From positions 14,868,442 through 14,932,441 of the forward strand of contig CM053332.1 of NCBI GenBank assembly GCA_028583605.1: a DNA stretch of 64,000 nucleotides. The letters are read 5' to 3'. The position numbers and the translations under genes were made by a program. This stretch comes from Dastarcus helophoroides. Lineage: Eukaryota > Arthropoda > Insecta > Coleoptera > Bothrideridae. Numbering within the stretch: the stretch's first letter is position 1; every line of letters begins with the position of its first letter. The notes under the pieces are model-generated. The model did not search any database. It had not been told where the DNA came from and was given only the letters and a program-made list of their open reading frames with translations. Below, one piece after another: positions 34,201-46,169 of this stretch.

Positions 34201-37200
34201 CGTCCTAGTCTTGAAATTTCGACATCTCAAAATATCCATTTTCTCTCAAAGCTGGTCTTTTTTCGCAACATTTGTCTTTTAAAATTTCGAATTTATTTTT
34301 AAAATTCCACAAATATTGAGCAGAATGCAAATTTTGTTACACAAATCGCAATTTTTTTCAGAAATTCTGATTTTAAAAAATTAATAAAATCTTTCTCAAA
34401 ATTTTAAATATTCACCTTAAAATTTTTCGATTTTTTAATCTAAATTTCACCTTTTTTCAAAATTCGATTTCTGAAAATTTTGACTTTTTAAAATTAGAAG
34501 TCGAATTTTGAAAAATGGTGAAATTTAAATTAAAATGCCGAAGCATTTTGAGATGGATATTTAATATTTTGATAAAGTCAGATTTTATTAATTTTTTAAA
34601 ATCAGAATTTCTGAAAAAAATTGCGATTTGTGTAACAAAATTTGGATTCCCCTCAATATTTGTTGAATCTTTTCGTAAAAAGTAAACATTTTGAAAAATT
34701 AAAGTTTTATCGCTTTTAATCTGATGTCTTTGTTGTCGATCTTATCCGATTCCTTTTCTTCTCCTAACTGCTTAGCTTTTAAATCTCCAATCGCTTGGAT
34801 TTTAGGACCTAATACACTATTCTGCTGACTTCGTTAACTTTGTGCATGGAATTGTTAAACTCTTCATCGTATTTTTCCCTCAGAAGTTCCATCATTTTGA
34901 AAGGTTTTGGATTTATAAGAGCAAAAATGTTGAAGTTTTGCACCATACTTTTTGAGTTTTTTCCTGCATCAAAAAATCCTAAAACACAAGCGATTGGAGA
35001 TTTGGAATCTACTTTGAAAAATGTATTTTGTCAAAAAATTGTAAGAAACGAAAAGTTCCAAGGGAATTTATCTTTGGAAAGTTCAACCGTATTTTTCAAA
35101 ACTAATTTTTTAAAAACTCTAACATCTCAAAACTTTGACATTCATCTTAATATTGGACATAGTGGGGTACTCCTTTCATAATGACTTCTTCTTCTTCTTC
35201 TTCTTCTTTTTATTCTTCTTCTTCTTCTTCTTCTTCTTTTTCTTCTTCTTGTATCTTAGGCGGGCACAATAAAATAAATATTCAGTTGTTGGATTTCTCA
35301 AAATTCTTTCAAAATTTCGATCTTTTTGTCGTTTCGTTTTTTTTTAAAGTAATTTGTTGTTGTTTTTGAAAATTTTGTTTTATTTTCTCAAAATTGGACT
35401 TCTTTTGGAAATTTTCCAATTTTTCTTAAAATTAGTCTATTTCGATATGTTCAGAAATTCGATCTTTTATGTCATATTGGAAAATTTATTTTTTTTCTCG
35501 AGGTTCGTCTTTTTGTCAAAATTTAGGTTTTCTTACGAAATTTGTGTTTTTCATTTCATTTTATTGACTGTTTTTTCAAAATTTTACTTTCTATGTGAAA
35601 TTTTCATTATTATTTCGAAATTTCCCGTTTTTCCTCGAAATTCGTCTATTTTCGAAATTTTGACTAATTTTTTTTAACTGGCATTTTTATATGGACGTAT
35701 TTCCACTTTTTTCGCAAACTTCAACTTTTTTCGCAAACTTCGACTTTTTTCGTAAACTTCGGCTTTTTCCGCAAACTTCTACTTTTTTCTTTATAAATGA
35801 TTTTTAAAAAAAGGTTCGAATTTTCTTTCAATTTTCAAGTTTTTTTTTCAAATTTCAATTATTCTCTTGAAATGCATGCTCTTTCTTGAACATTCCGCTA
35901 TTATTCTTAACGCTACATTTTTTCTAAAAATTTCTACTTTCTGGAGTTTGAATTTTCAGAAAATTTACACGTTTCCTCAAAGTTTGGCTATTTTTCAAAA
36001 TTTTTATGTTTATCGCAAAATCATATATTTGAGATTTTTGGAAATGACGAATTTTTCTTCGAAATTCGTATTTTATTCGAAATTTCGATATTTTTCTTGA
36101 AATTTCGATATTTTTCCAAAATTTTCCAATTTTTTTCAAAATTGGTTTCTTTTTGGAAATTAGGATTTTTTTCTCAAAACTTCGTCATTTTTATCAAAAT
36201 TCGTTATTTTTTCTATAATGTTTATTTCAAAAATCAGATTCTTTGTGTTTCTGAAAATTTCAACTTCTTTCTCGACATTCGTCTTCTCAAAGTTTCGGTT
36301 TTTTTAAATCGTCCTTTTTTATAAACGGGTCTTCCCAACATCCGACTATTTTCTCAAAATTTGACTTTCTGTGCAAAAATTTCATTTTTTTCTCAAAATT
36401 TCTCTTTTTCTCGTAATTTCGACTATTTTGTCAAATATAGGTTGCTCTTTTTAAATTTTGACTTATTCGCAAAATTTGACTTTCTTCTTAAAATTGACTT
36501 TCTCTGGAAAGTTTTCTTCGTTTTTCCTGATGTTTCGCTATTTTTGCGATTTTGCTTAACATTGAGCTTTTTCTGAAAATTTCAGCCTTTTAGAATTTAA
36601 ATTTTTAAAAATGTGGACTGGATTCCTAAAGTTTGGCTTTTTCTCGAAATTTCGTCATTTTTATCGAAATCCGTTATTTTTATCAAAATCCGTTATTTTT
36701 TCGATAATGTATATTTCAACAATCAGATTCTTTGTGTTTCTGAAAATTTCAACTTCTTTCTCGATATTCGTCTTCTCAAAGTTTCGGTTTTTTTAAAATC
36801 GTCCTTTTTTATAAACGGGTCGTCCCAAAATCCGATTATTTTCTCAAGATTTGACTTTCTGTGCAAAAATTTCATTTTTTTCTCAAAATTTGTATTTTTC
36901 TCGTAATTTCGACTATTTTGTCAAATTTAGGTTGCTCTTTTTAAATTTTGAATTATTCGCAAAATTTGACTTTCTTCTTAAAATTGACTTTTTCTGGAAA
37001 GTTTTCTTCGTTTTTCCTGATGTTTCGCTATTTTTGCGATTTTGCTTAACATTGAGCTTTTTCTGAAAATTTCAGCCTTTTAGAATTTAAATTTTTAAAA
37101 ATGTGGACTGGATTCCTAAAGTTTGGCTTTTTCTCGAAATTTCGTCATTTTTATCGAAATCCGTTATTTTTATCAAAATCCGTTATTTTTTCGATAATGT

Positions 37201-40200
37201 ATATTTCAACAATCAGATTCTTTGTGTTTCTGAAAATTTCAACTTCTTTCTCGATATTTGTCTTCTCAAAGTTTCGGTTTTTTTAAAATCGTCCTTTTTT
37301 ATAAACGTGTCTTTCCAAAATCCGACTATTTTCTCAAGATTTGACTTTCTGTGCAAAAATTTCATTTTTTTCTCAAAATTTGTCTTTTTCTCGTAATTTC
37401 GACTATTTTGTCAAATTTAGGTTGCTCTTTTTAAATTTTGAATTATTCGCAAAATTTGACTTTCTTCTTAAAATCGACTTTCTCTGGAAAGTTTTCTTCG
37501 TTTTTCCTGATGTTTTGCTATTTTTGCGATTTTGCTTAACATTGAGCTTTTTCTGAAAATTTCAGCCTTTTAGAATTTAAATTTTTAAAAATGAGGACTG
37601 AATTCCTAAAGTTTGGCTTTTTCTCGAAATTTCGAAATTCGTATTTTATTCGAAATTTCGATATTTTTCTTGAAATTTCAATATTTGTCCAAAATTTTCC
37701 AATTTTGTTCAACATTGATTTCTTTTTGGAAATTAGGATTTTTTCTCGAAATTTCGTCATTTTTATCGAAATCCGTTATTTTTATCAAAATCCGTTATTT
37801 TTTCGATAATGTATATTTCAAAAATCAGATTCTTTGTGTTTCTGAAAATTTCAACTTCTTCCTCGATATTCGTCTTCTCAAAGTTTCGATTTTTTTTTAA
37901 ATTCGTCCTTTTTTATAAACGGGTCTTCCCAAAATCCGACCATTTTCTCAAGATTTGACTTTCTGTGCAAAAATTTCATTTTTTTCTCAAAATTCGTTTT
38001 TTTCTCGTAATTTCGACTATTTTGTTAAATTTACTTGTTCGTAAAATTTGACTTTCTTTTTAAAATTTTTTGGAAAGTTTTCTTCGTATTTCCTGATGTT
38101 TCGCTTTTTTTGCGATTTTGACTGGATTCCTAAGGTTTAGCTTTTTCTCGAAATTTTGTTTCTTATCTAAGATCTCGATATTCAATACTATGTCTAGAAA
38201 TTTCGATTTTATTCCCAAAATTTCGATTTTTTTCAAATTTGTCCCTTTTTATAAACGGCTCTTCTCAAAATTCGCCTGTTTTCTCAAACTTTGACTTTCT
38301 GTGCAAAAAATTCTTTTTTTTTTCTTGAAGTTCGTCTTTTTCTCGTAATTTCGACTATTTTGCCAAACTGTTTTTTTTTAATTTTAATTTTATGCGCAAA
38401 ATTTGACTTTCCTCTTAAAATTGACTTTCTCCCGAAAATTTTGACCGTTTTTCCGGTAGTTTCGCTTTTTTTTCGATTTTGCTTAACATTAGGCATTTTT
38501 CTGAAAATTTCGACCTTTTAGAATCTGAATTTCCAGAAATGTTGACTGGTTGGCTTTTTCTCGAAATTTTGTTCTTTATCTAAAATCTCGATATTCACTA
38601 CTATGTCTAGAATTTTTGTGCTCCCTCTTTCGCTACGTGACTGACAGCATGTTCCATTCAAAATCAAAAATTGGTATCATTTTTGACGAAACTGACAGTG
38701 AAACGAATATCATTTTCATGTCCAAAATTGGTGTGATATGAATGCGTTGAGTGTAAAATTTTTAGTGCGCTTGATTGTGTTTACGCAATAAATATCATTT
38801 TGCATTGCATTGTGCAATATATGAAAAATGTGACGACAGGATTAACTTTTGAAAACTTGCAATACTTACTCTTGCTCAAAATAAAAATTAACTTGAGAAA
38901 ATATTTATTCTAACAGATTATAACGTTGTTCTTAGATAAGATTGTGTGATTCAGTTACTTATTGAAAACATATTATTTTAAGAATTCTGTTTAACGAAAA
39001 TTCCCTATATTATTAATTTAGATATACATTGCCATCAAAAAATCATATTATGGTATCATGTCAGGTTTTGTTTGGAAAACAGATTGTTTAATGCCATTTT
39101 AATATGTTAATGATCTGAAAAGAAATTACATTCACGGTAACATTGAGTGATTAAAATTTAAACAAAATTAATAGTTTACTCGCGAAATGATTGTGCAAGA
39201 GATTTAAAATTTAAATACCTAATAAAAGGTCATAATGCCGCGACGTAATATTGAACAAAGTAGCTATTTGGTAAACCCTGGAGTTTGTAGCTATTTATCT
39301 AGCACTAAAAAAATCATCGGACATTGTTCCAAGAAAAGAAAATCAGTTAGGCAAAAGCAGAAGTATTGTGTTAAATGTAAAATGAGTTCCAATTGCAAGC
39401 AGTATACAAGTGTTGGGGGGGTTTTCATGTTGCTTAATTACAATGGTCAACACTGATTTTGTCACACGAACTCTGGTAGGTAATTGTGTTTGGACTACCT
39501 ACTCCCTATCATGAAACCATACTTATTTTTTTCCATCACCCCTAGTTTTCTTGTAACAAGGTAAAATTTATTTTTGGAAATGTAGTCTTCCCAAATACTG
39601 TTCGTTTTTATTTAGATCCATATATTATTTACATCTTAAAAAAATTTATCAGAAATAAAACGTAATATCATGATCATATTAATTTTTTATTTGAAGTCTT
39701 TTTTGTCATTAAAATTTGGGTACTTTTTATGTAAATGGGACAGCAGGGATCGAAAAAATCACAATTAGGAAAAAGTTTGTCTTACACCTGGATCTTTAAT
39801 TTGTAAATAGAAAACTGTAAAGCATTTACACTTGTAAAGCTCTCTGGTATATTTCTACCACCACTTCATATCAAATTAGGCTTACTAAAAATTTTCTATA
39901 GGTGATGGGTCCCAATATAAATGGGTTTTTATATTTCAAAGAGAAATTCCCCAAAATGAGTGAAGTAATAGTAGTAGTAGAACCTTAAATTAAGAGAATT
40001 AATCAAAGACTCGTTGTTTAAAAACAATTTAAATGTTTTGAAAAAATCAGCATGAAGATGATGGAAATTTTTTGGTTTACCATAAGAGTGACATCTAACC
40101 ATATATGGTTAAAAAACTTTTATTGGATTATAAAACTTTGGGTTTGGGGATCAAAATTCAATTTTTAGACACATATCTTCACTTCATTCCTACGAATTAG

Positions 40201-42869
40201 GGGGCTCTAGGGGGCTCTAAGTGATAAGGTTTAATAAAAGTCTCATGCGGACATTCCAATGATCGAAAAACTTTATCAGGACAGATTCAACTCAATCGTG
40301 TTGACTGACTACTACTACTTGATCAAGAGGGACCAATTAAAAATTAAATAATCTAAAAAAACAAAGATTATAAGTTCCTATTGTACCGGGTGGCTAACTA
40401 AGAAAGGACGCCGGCTATATCTCAGCAACGAATTATCCCACAGTTTTGAAAAAAAATTTCAATAAGAAAAGTGGCCCTGAAAAATCGCTGGAAAATATTT
40501 TTGAGGTTCTATGACCCTTAGGTGGCATAATATGTGAAGCAAAATAGAAAATTATAATTTTCTTGAAATATTACTTAATTAAGGTATATTGAAAATGCAT
40601 GCATTGTAATCATAGAGTAGTTTCAATATGTTTTTGTTCTACACTCTTTCTTCTATCTCTAAAAATAAAGTGATGGGAGACATAGAAAAAAATTTTAAAT
40701 ACCATTTACTTCAGTTAGCCTCAATAAAATTTAACAAATTTAGTCTCTATAGAAAGAGTGTTATTTAGTCTATCGAAAGCACTTTCATATGTTTTTATTT
40801 TAAAATTATTGACGTTGCTACAGCGCGTTATATAAATGGTAACAAATTTTGCCGTTTTTCTAAAAAAAATTAAAAAGGAAGATATGTCAATTCTGATATC
40901 TTAAAATAAAGAATTGAAAGCCCTACATTTCAGTGAAAACCGCAACTTGATATCTTTTATCCTAACCGGAGATATTGGCAAATAAAATTTCAGTAACGTA
41001 AAAGCTTGATGACGTTGTGTACCATTTAGAATATGAAATCAGAGGAAGTTTAGAATTTGTCTTACATAATATAAAAATAAGTAATTAACATACCTACAAT
41101 GATCTAATAGTAATAACAGTGAATAATGTAAAAAAATTAACCGAAGAAACAATTTAATATTCAAAAAAGTAAAAAAAAGACAATGCATTACATTAAAAAT
41201 GTTAAATTAATATCGTCCATTGATTGGAGCCCTAGATGTTCAAACTGATTGCAGCCCATCATTTTCATGCAGTGAATGCTCTGACGAATGAACAACACGG
41301 CAATTTTAACTTTTACCATTGACCATTCTACCCCTCTAAATATTGATTCTTATTCTTTCGATCATGCCCTTTCTTTTGTAGACTTGTTGGCAAAAACAAG
41401 GTCTTCTATTCGCCTGACAAATAAAAATCAAGGCAAGTCAGATCTGGGAACCTGGATGGCCAAGAAAACTGACTTCCACTTCCTATCTACCTGCCACGTG
41501 GGCCTGGTTCTGAACGGTGGTTCAGCATATTCCCACGTCATTAGCTATTGTTCTAGCACTTAAATGAGGATTAAATTTCACATATTCTAAAACATTATTA
41601 ATATTTTGCTCGATGCCACCTCTACGTTATCTTCTGAACCTAGCAACATGCACATTTCCTGTGGTGCGTTTGCGATATATCAGTCGAAGGAAAACTATTT
41701 CACTTTGATTACGTTTTTCGGGATAATGCACGCGTAGATTTAGCAGCATCACTTGCATTTTCATGCATTCGAAATAAATGGTTAGTTAGCATGTCAAATG
41801 CTTTTTCAATTGTTTAAATCTTTTTAATTTTAAAAATTGAATTACAAATCTTGTCCCCTGAAACCAATTTTTTATTTTATAAAGAAATGTAAAAGCGGAA
41901 ATTACAATTCAGTCAGAAGAGCAGGTAGTAAACACATTTGCAACCTTAAAGATTTGAACTTTTTTATTTCATTTTCGCAGTTATATTTTTTCAAGGGCCA
42001 CTTTACCAGTTTTGTAGACAAACTATGTGATTATATACGACTTAAACTTTCTTTGTCAATATCTTCGGTTAGACGAAAGATATCGAGTTGCGATTTTTAC
42101 TGATATTTAGGGCTTTTAATTCTCTTTCTATAAAGACCGAATTTGTTAAATTTTCTTAAGGCTAACTAAAGTAAATGGTATTAAAAAAAAATTTTTCGAC
42201 GTCTCCCAACCACTTTATTTTTAAAGAAAGAACAAAAAGTGTAAGGCAAAACAAATCGAACATTTTCTAGGATTACAATCCATGTATTTTCCATATACCT
42301 TAATTAGGCAAAATTTCGAGAAAATCCTAATTTTCTATTTAGTCTTACCTATTACGCCACCTAGCGTTCATTTTAGAACTTCAAAAATATTTTTAGCAGC
42401 GATTTTTCAGGGCCACTTTTCTTATTGAAAATTTTTTTCCCAAAGCCGTAAAGTGATTCGTTGCTGAGATAAAGCCGGTGTCCTTTCTTGGTTGGCCACC
42501 CGGTACATTTTTTATTTTATATTTCCGGAGCTCCATCATTTTTCAAACATTTAAGAAACAAATGTCCTGAGTGATGAAAATTTCAAAACTGCTTATTTTA
42601 AATGACAACTAACAACTATTAAAAAATACAAGAGAAGTTCATGTGACATGACAAAACTTCTATTTGGTTGACCAGTGTTATTATTATCACAATCAATAAT
42701 TTTTTACAAAGTATTGCACCTATTTATTTATTCTTAAAAATTTATTGTAGCCACTCATATAATTCCTATGCTATCCTTTAAAAAATCACAATTAAAGTTG
42801 TCTTTTTTTTAGCTATTTGCTGGCCTGTTAGCCCTGACTATTGGGAGAAAAATGAGGCAAAGTGCTTGA
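31219..42869 (+). CDS. Tetraspanin D (five exons, one-base frame break in exon 4)
   Basis: Exons 31219-31278, 32190-32345, 32407-32580, 32638-32833 and 42813-42869; about 213 aa if the extra base is ignored. TM1 spans exons 1-2 (SILIVLNLIIAAEGITIIVL), TM2 ALGSVLVLTTLFGFFITT, TM3 AYCALALAIIQFIFGICVVC. EC2 opens IGCCGNKHFNEF, has a second CCG (SCCGFIDYSKC), then PCSVAIVHKTV and TM4 GGVCISCSFVT-LFAGLLALTI. Exon 4 is 196 nt, one base too long. Alignment with tetraspanin E (nine residues between two EC2 cysteines in both) puts the extra base at 32725, inside TGCTACT. Without correction it stops at 32774. The last intron is 10 kb. A second copy of the last exon lies at 49078-49134 in a segmental duplication. 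AATAAA follows at 43073. Confidence 0.83.
32975..33290. mobile_element. Small TIR element (MITE-like, 316 bp)
   Basis: Ends are inverted repeats of about 35 bp: ACCATATATGTAATACTTCT then TATATGACCAG on the left, and the complement (CTGGCCATATAGAAGTATTA then CATATATGGT) on the right. The flanks carry TTG on both sides, a possible 3-bp target duplication. The interior is much GC-richer than the intron and has no transposase. It lies 142 bp after tetraspanin D exon 4. Confidence 0.65.
33500..33725 (-). pseudogene. C-terminal relic of a non-LTR retrotransposon ORF2
   Basis: The minus strand reads STCRMCEEQEE, then after a frameshift RILHECSSLARDP, then RTILEILIEKVLKFF and a stop. This is the C-x2-C-H-C knuckle and tail helix of non-LTR ORF2 proteins, like the relic at 1715-2011. 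Short open frames on the + strand across it are antisense shadows. Confidence 0.6.
33765..33888. repeat. Palindromic repeat family, copy c (arms only)
   Basis: ATTGAAATACAAATCTCCCC then CTGAAACCAAGAAATATTAA and CACAACAAAGGTTGC, followed directly by the mirror TTGTATTTCAATTTTTGAAA and ACCAAGAACCAGTCC. The centre is deleted. Confidence 0.75.
33889..36139. other. Tetraspanin D intron 4: low-complexity DNA, a TTC microsatellite and a possible coding relic
   Basis: 34150-34690 and 35260-36139 are degenerate AAATTTCGA repeat. 35183-35251 is a (TTC)n microsatellite. 34810-35010 on the minus strand reads GFFDAGKNSKSMVQNF ... MELLREKYDEEFNN ... a stop, which looks protein-like but matches nothing I can name. 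It is flanked by inverted copies of AAGCGATTGGAGATTT (34779-34806, 34976-35004). Confidence 0.45.
36140..38560. repeat. Tandem ~490-bp higher-order repeat
   Basis: The phrase TTGACTTTCTGTGCAAAAAT recurs near 36361, 36851, 37341, 37957 and 38290. The first two intervals are exactly 490 bp, the next is 616 (with an insertion) and the last 333 (with a deletion). TAATGTTTATTTCAAAAATC-type and AACATTGAGCTTTTTCTGAA words repeat in step. Units are >95% alike by eye in the first three. Open frames rich in F and S are by-products. The last unit runs into the segmental duplication. Confidence 0.85.
39235..39456 (+). pseudogene. Short cysteine/lysine-rich open frame, possibly a transposase tail
   Basis: 73 codons with GHCSKKRKSVRQKQKYCVKC and KMSSNC. 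The spacing C-x-basic-x-YC-x2-C-x-C recalls the cysteine-rich end of piggyBac-type transposases, but nothing else of such an enzyme is nearby. The copy in the second segmental duplicate (from 45028) has a stop at codon 11 and frameshifts, so it is not under evident constraint. Confidence 0.25.
40382..42507. mobile_element. Long-TIR (foldback-type) DNA transposon, copy 1
   Basis: Begins TGTACCGGGTGGCTAACTAA and ends with its complement (GTTGGCCACCCGGTACA). The inverted repeats continue inward for several hundred bp (AGAAAGGACGCCGGCT, TATCTCAGCAACGAAT, AAAGTGGCCCTGAAAAATCG on the left, complements on the right). About 153 bp of the right arm are missing compared with copy 2. The interior holds an open frame of 91 codons (41288-41563) with no transposase motif that I recognise, so the element is probably non-autonomous. 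A partial arm of the palindromic family (CTTGTCCCCTGAAACCA) lies at 41834-41870. Confidence 0.82.
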
Positions 42870-43072
42870 GCTGCCAACGTTATTTACTGATTGCTTATTT
42901 TTTTATTACTAATTTAAGTATGTTTATAAAATATGTTCTTTGATAAATATGATATGTAGGTTAAATTTATGTGGTTTGTGAAAACATTTTATAAAATATG
43001 TACAGTTATGTATATTAAGAAATAGTTCATGTTTTACGCAGATTAAAACAATGGATATTGAGTGTACTTATA

Positions 43073-43078
43073 AATAAA
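43073..43078 (+). promoter_or_regulatory. Candidate poly(A) signal of tetraspanin D (proximal exon)
   Basis: AATAAA about 204 bp after the stop of the proximal terminal exon; repeated at 49339-49344 after the distal copy. Confidence 0.45.
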
Positions 43079-46000
43079 ATCGAGGAGTAAAACATCCTGC
43101 AATTTTAAATGAATTTTCACTAATATAAAAATTAGTCCCATCGTGTCATTGGGCTACTAGCCCACCTCACAATTGCCACGGCCACTACCTACTTTCTCTA
43201 ACGTGTTACATAAATGGATTTTTTGAATTTGTACATTTTTCAAAATTTCGATTTTTTTTTAAATGTTGGCATTTTTAAATTTCGTTTCTTTCCACAATTC
43301 CAGCATTTTTTCAACGGTTCGACATTTTTCTAAATTTAGGCTTTATTTTGAAAAATTCTACCTTTGGGTAGATTTCGATTTTTTTCGAGTCTCAGAATTT
43401 TCGAAAATTTATTATAGAAAATTTTCATTTTTCTTCAAAATTTCCAAATTAAGGGGGTTTTAAATGGTAAAACTTTTCTCAAAATTTCAATTTCATTTCA
43501 AAATTTCGAATGTTTTATAAAAATCTCGACCTTTTTCAAAATTTCTCTTTTATTTAAAAATGTTTCGACTTTTTTTAATTTGAATTTTATTCAAAATGTC
43601 TACTTTTTTAAAATTTTAACTTTCTCAAAATATCGACCTTTTATGAAAATTTCGACTTGTTTAATAATTTCCACACGCCTTTTTTTCAAATGTTGAATAT
43701 TTCGGATTTTCTTCGAATTTTTTTTTACAAACTTTTGATACGCCGAATTTTTTGAAAGATTGAATTTTTTCAAACACCATTTTATCTCTACTTTTTCACA
43801 ATTTTGACTTCTAGTCAAAATTTTGGGCTTTTTTTAAAACTTGCGATTTTTTCTAAACATTTAGACTTTTTTTGAATTTGGTTTTTTTAAAATTTCCGAT
43901 ATATGATCTTGGAAGAATTTTTTTGTAAGTTTAAGCTCATCATATCTTCAAACCAATAAGATCTCGATATTCAATACTATGTCTAGAAATTTCGATTTTA
44001 TTCCCAAAATTTCGATTTTTTTCAAATTTGTCCCTTTTTATAAACGGCTCTTCTCAAAATTCGACTGTTTTCTCAAACTTTGACTTTCTGTGCAAAAAAT
44101 TCTTTTTTTTTCTTAAAGTTCGTCTTTTTCTCGTAATTTCGACTATTTTGCCAAACTGTTTTTTTTTTTAATTTTAATTTTATGCGCAAAATTTGACTTT
44201 CCTCTTAAAATTGACTTTCTCCGGAAAATTTTGACCGTTTTTCCGGTAGTTCGCTTTTTTTTTCGATTTTGCTTAACATTAGGCATTTTTCTGAAAATTT
44301 CGACCTTTTAGAATCTGAATTTCCAGAAATGTTGACTGGTTGGCTTTTTCTCGAAATTTTGTTCTTTATCTAAAATCTCGATATTCACTACTATGTCTAG
44401 AATTTTTGTGCCCCCTCTTTCGCTACGTGACTGACAGCATGTTCCATTCAAAAATCAAAAATTGGTATCAATTTTGACGAAACTGACAGTGGAACGAATA
44501 TCATTTTCATGTCCAAAATTGGTGTGATATGAATGCGTTGAGTGTAAAATTTTTAGTGCGCTTGATTGTGTTTACGCAATAAATATCATTTTGCATTGCA
44601 TTGTGCAATATATGAAAAATGTGACGACAGGATTAACTTTTTCACAACTTGCAATACTTACTCTTGCTCAAAATAAAAATTAACTTGAGAAAATATTTAT
44701 TCTAACAGATTATAACGTTGTTCTTAGATAAGATTGTGTGATTCAGTTACTTATTGAAAACATATTATTTTAAGAATTCTGTTTAACGAAAATTCCCTAT
44801 ATTATCAATTTAGATATACATTGCCATCAAAAAATCATATTATGGTATCATGTCAGGTTTTGTTTGGAAAACAGATTGTTTAATGCCATTTTAATATGTT
44901 AATGATCTGAAAAGAAATTACATTCACGGTAACATTGAGTGATTAAAATTTAAACAAAATGTAATAGTTTACTCGCGAAATGATTGTGCAAGAGATTTAA
45001 AATTTAAATACCTAATAAAAAGTCATAATGCCGCGACGTGATATCGAACAAAGTAGCTAGTTGGTAAACCCTGGAGTTTGTAGCTATTTATCTAGCACTA
45101 AAAAAAAATCATCGAACATTGTTTCAACAAAAGAAAATCAGTTAGACGAAAGTAGAAGTATTGTGTTAAATGTAAAATGAGTTCCAATTGCAAGTAATGT
45201 ACAAGTGTTGGGGGTTTTCATGTTGCTTAATTACACTAGTCAACACTGATTTTGTCACACGAACTCTGGTAGGTAATTGTGTTTGGACTACCAACCCCCA
45301 TCATGAAACCATACTTATTTTTTTCCATCACCCCTAGTTTTCATGTGATAAGGTAAAATTTATTTTTAAAAATGTAGTTATCCCAAATACTGTTCGTTTT
45401 TATTTAGGTCCATATATTATTTACATCTTAAAAAAATTTATCAGAAATAAAACATAATATCATGGTCATTAATTCTTATTAATTCTTCATTTGAAGTCTT
45501 TTTTATTATTAAAATTTGGGTACTTTTTATGTCAATAGGACAGCAGGTATCGAAAAAATCACAATTAGGAAAGAGTTTAGGTCTTTAATTTGTAAATAGA
45601 AAACTGTAAAGCACTGACACTTGTAAAGCTCTCTGGTATATTTCTACCACCACTTCATATCGCTTAGGCTTACCAAACATTTTCTGGAGGGAATGTATCC
45701 CAATAAATATGGATTTTTATATTTCAAAGAGAAATTCCCCAAAATGAGTGAAGTAATAGTAGTAGTAGAACCTCAAATTAAGAGAATTAATCAAAGACTC
45801 GTTGTTTAAAGAAAATTTAAATATTTTGAAAAAATCAACATAAAGATGATGGAAATTTTTTGGTTTACCATAAGAGTGACATCTAACCATATATGGTTAA
45901 AAAACTTTTATTGGATTATAAAACTTTGGGTTTGGGGATCAAAATTCAATTTTTAGACACATATCTTCACTTCATTCCTACGAATTAGGGGGCTCTAGGG

Positions 46001-46169
46001 GGCTCTAAGTGATAAGGTTTAATAAAAGTCTCATGCGGACATTCCAATGATCGAAAAACTTTATCAGGACAGATTCAACTCAATCGTGTTGACTGACTAC
46101 TACTACTTGATCAAGAGGGACCAATTAAAAATTAAATAATCTAAAAAAACAAAGATTATAAGTTCCTAT

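Larger units (their letters stand above)
38168..43956. repeat. Segmental duplication, copy 1 (carries the last exon of tetraspanin D)
   Basis: From TAAGATCTCGATATTCAATA onward the next 5.8 kb is repeated in the same orientation from 43957. Shared content in order: the end of the 490-bp repeat, ATGCCGCGACGT at about 39235, a long-TIR DNA transposon (40382-42507), the tetraspanin D terminal exon (42813-42869), its AATAAA, and T-rich repeat to ATCTTCAAACCAA. Differences are scattered substitutions and small indels, plus a 153-bp deletion in this copy. Confidence 0.93.

Noticed and set aside
35181..35369. Serine-rich open frame starting MTSSSSSSSFYSSSS
   Set aside because: It is the translation of a (TTC)n microsatellite.
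36361..37556. Series of phenylalanine/serine-rich open frames (71-97 codons) repeating every 490 bp
   Set aside because: They are translations of the T-rich AAATTTCGA repeat; composition and periodicity explain them without a gene.
36140..38560. Repeat blocks considered as a CRISPR-like or regulatory array
   Set aside because: Units are adjacent without spacers, AT-rich and degenerate; this is a eukaryotic intron satellite.
41288..41563. 91-codon frame MNNTAILTFTIDHS..., also at 47075-47350, as a new conserved gene
   Set aside because: The identity comes from the recent segmental duplication, and it lies inside a DNA transposon; there is no independent sign of selection.
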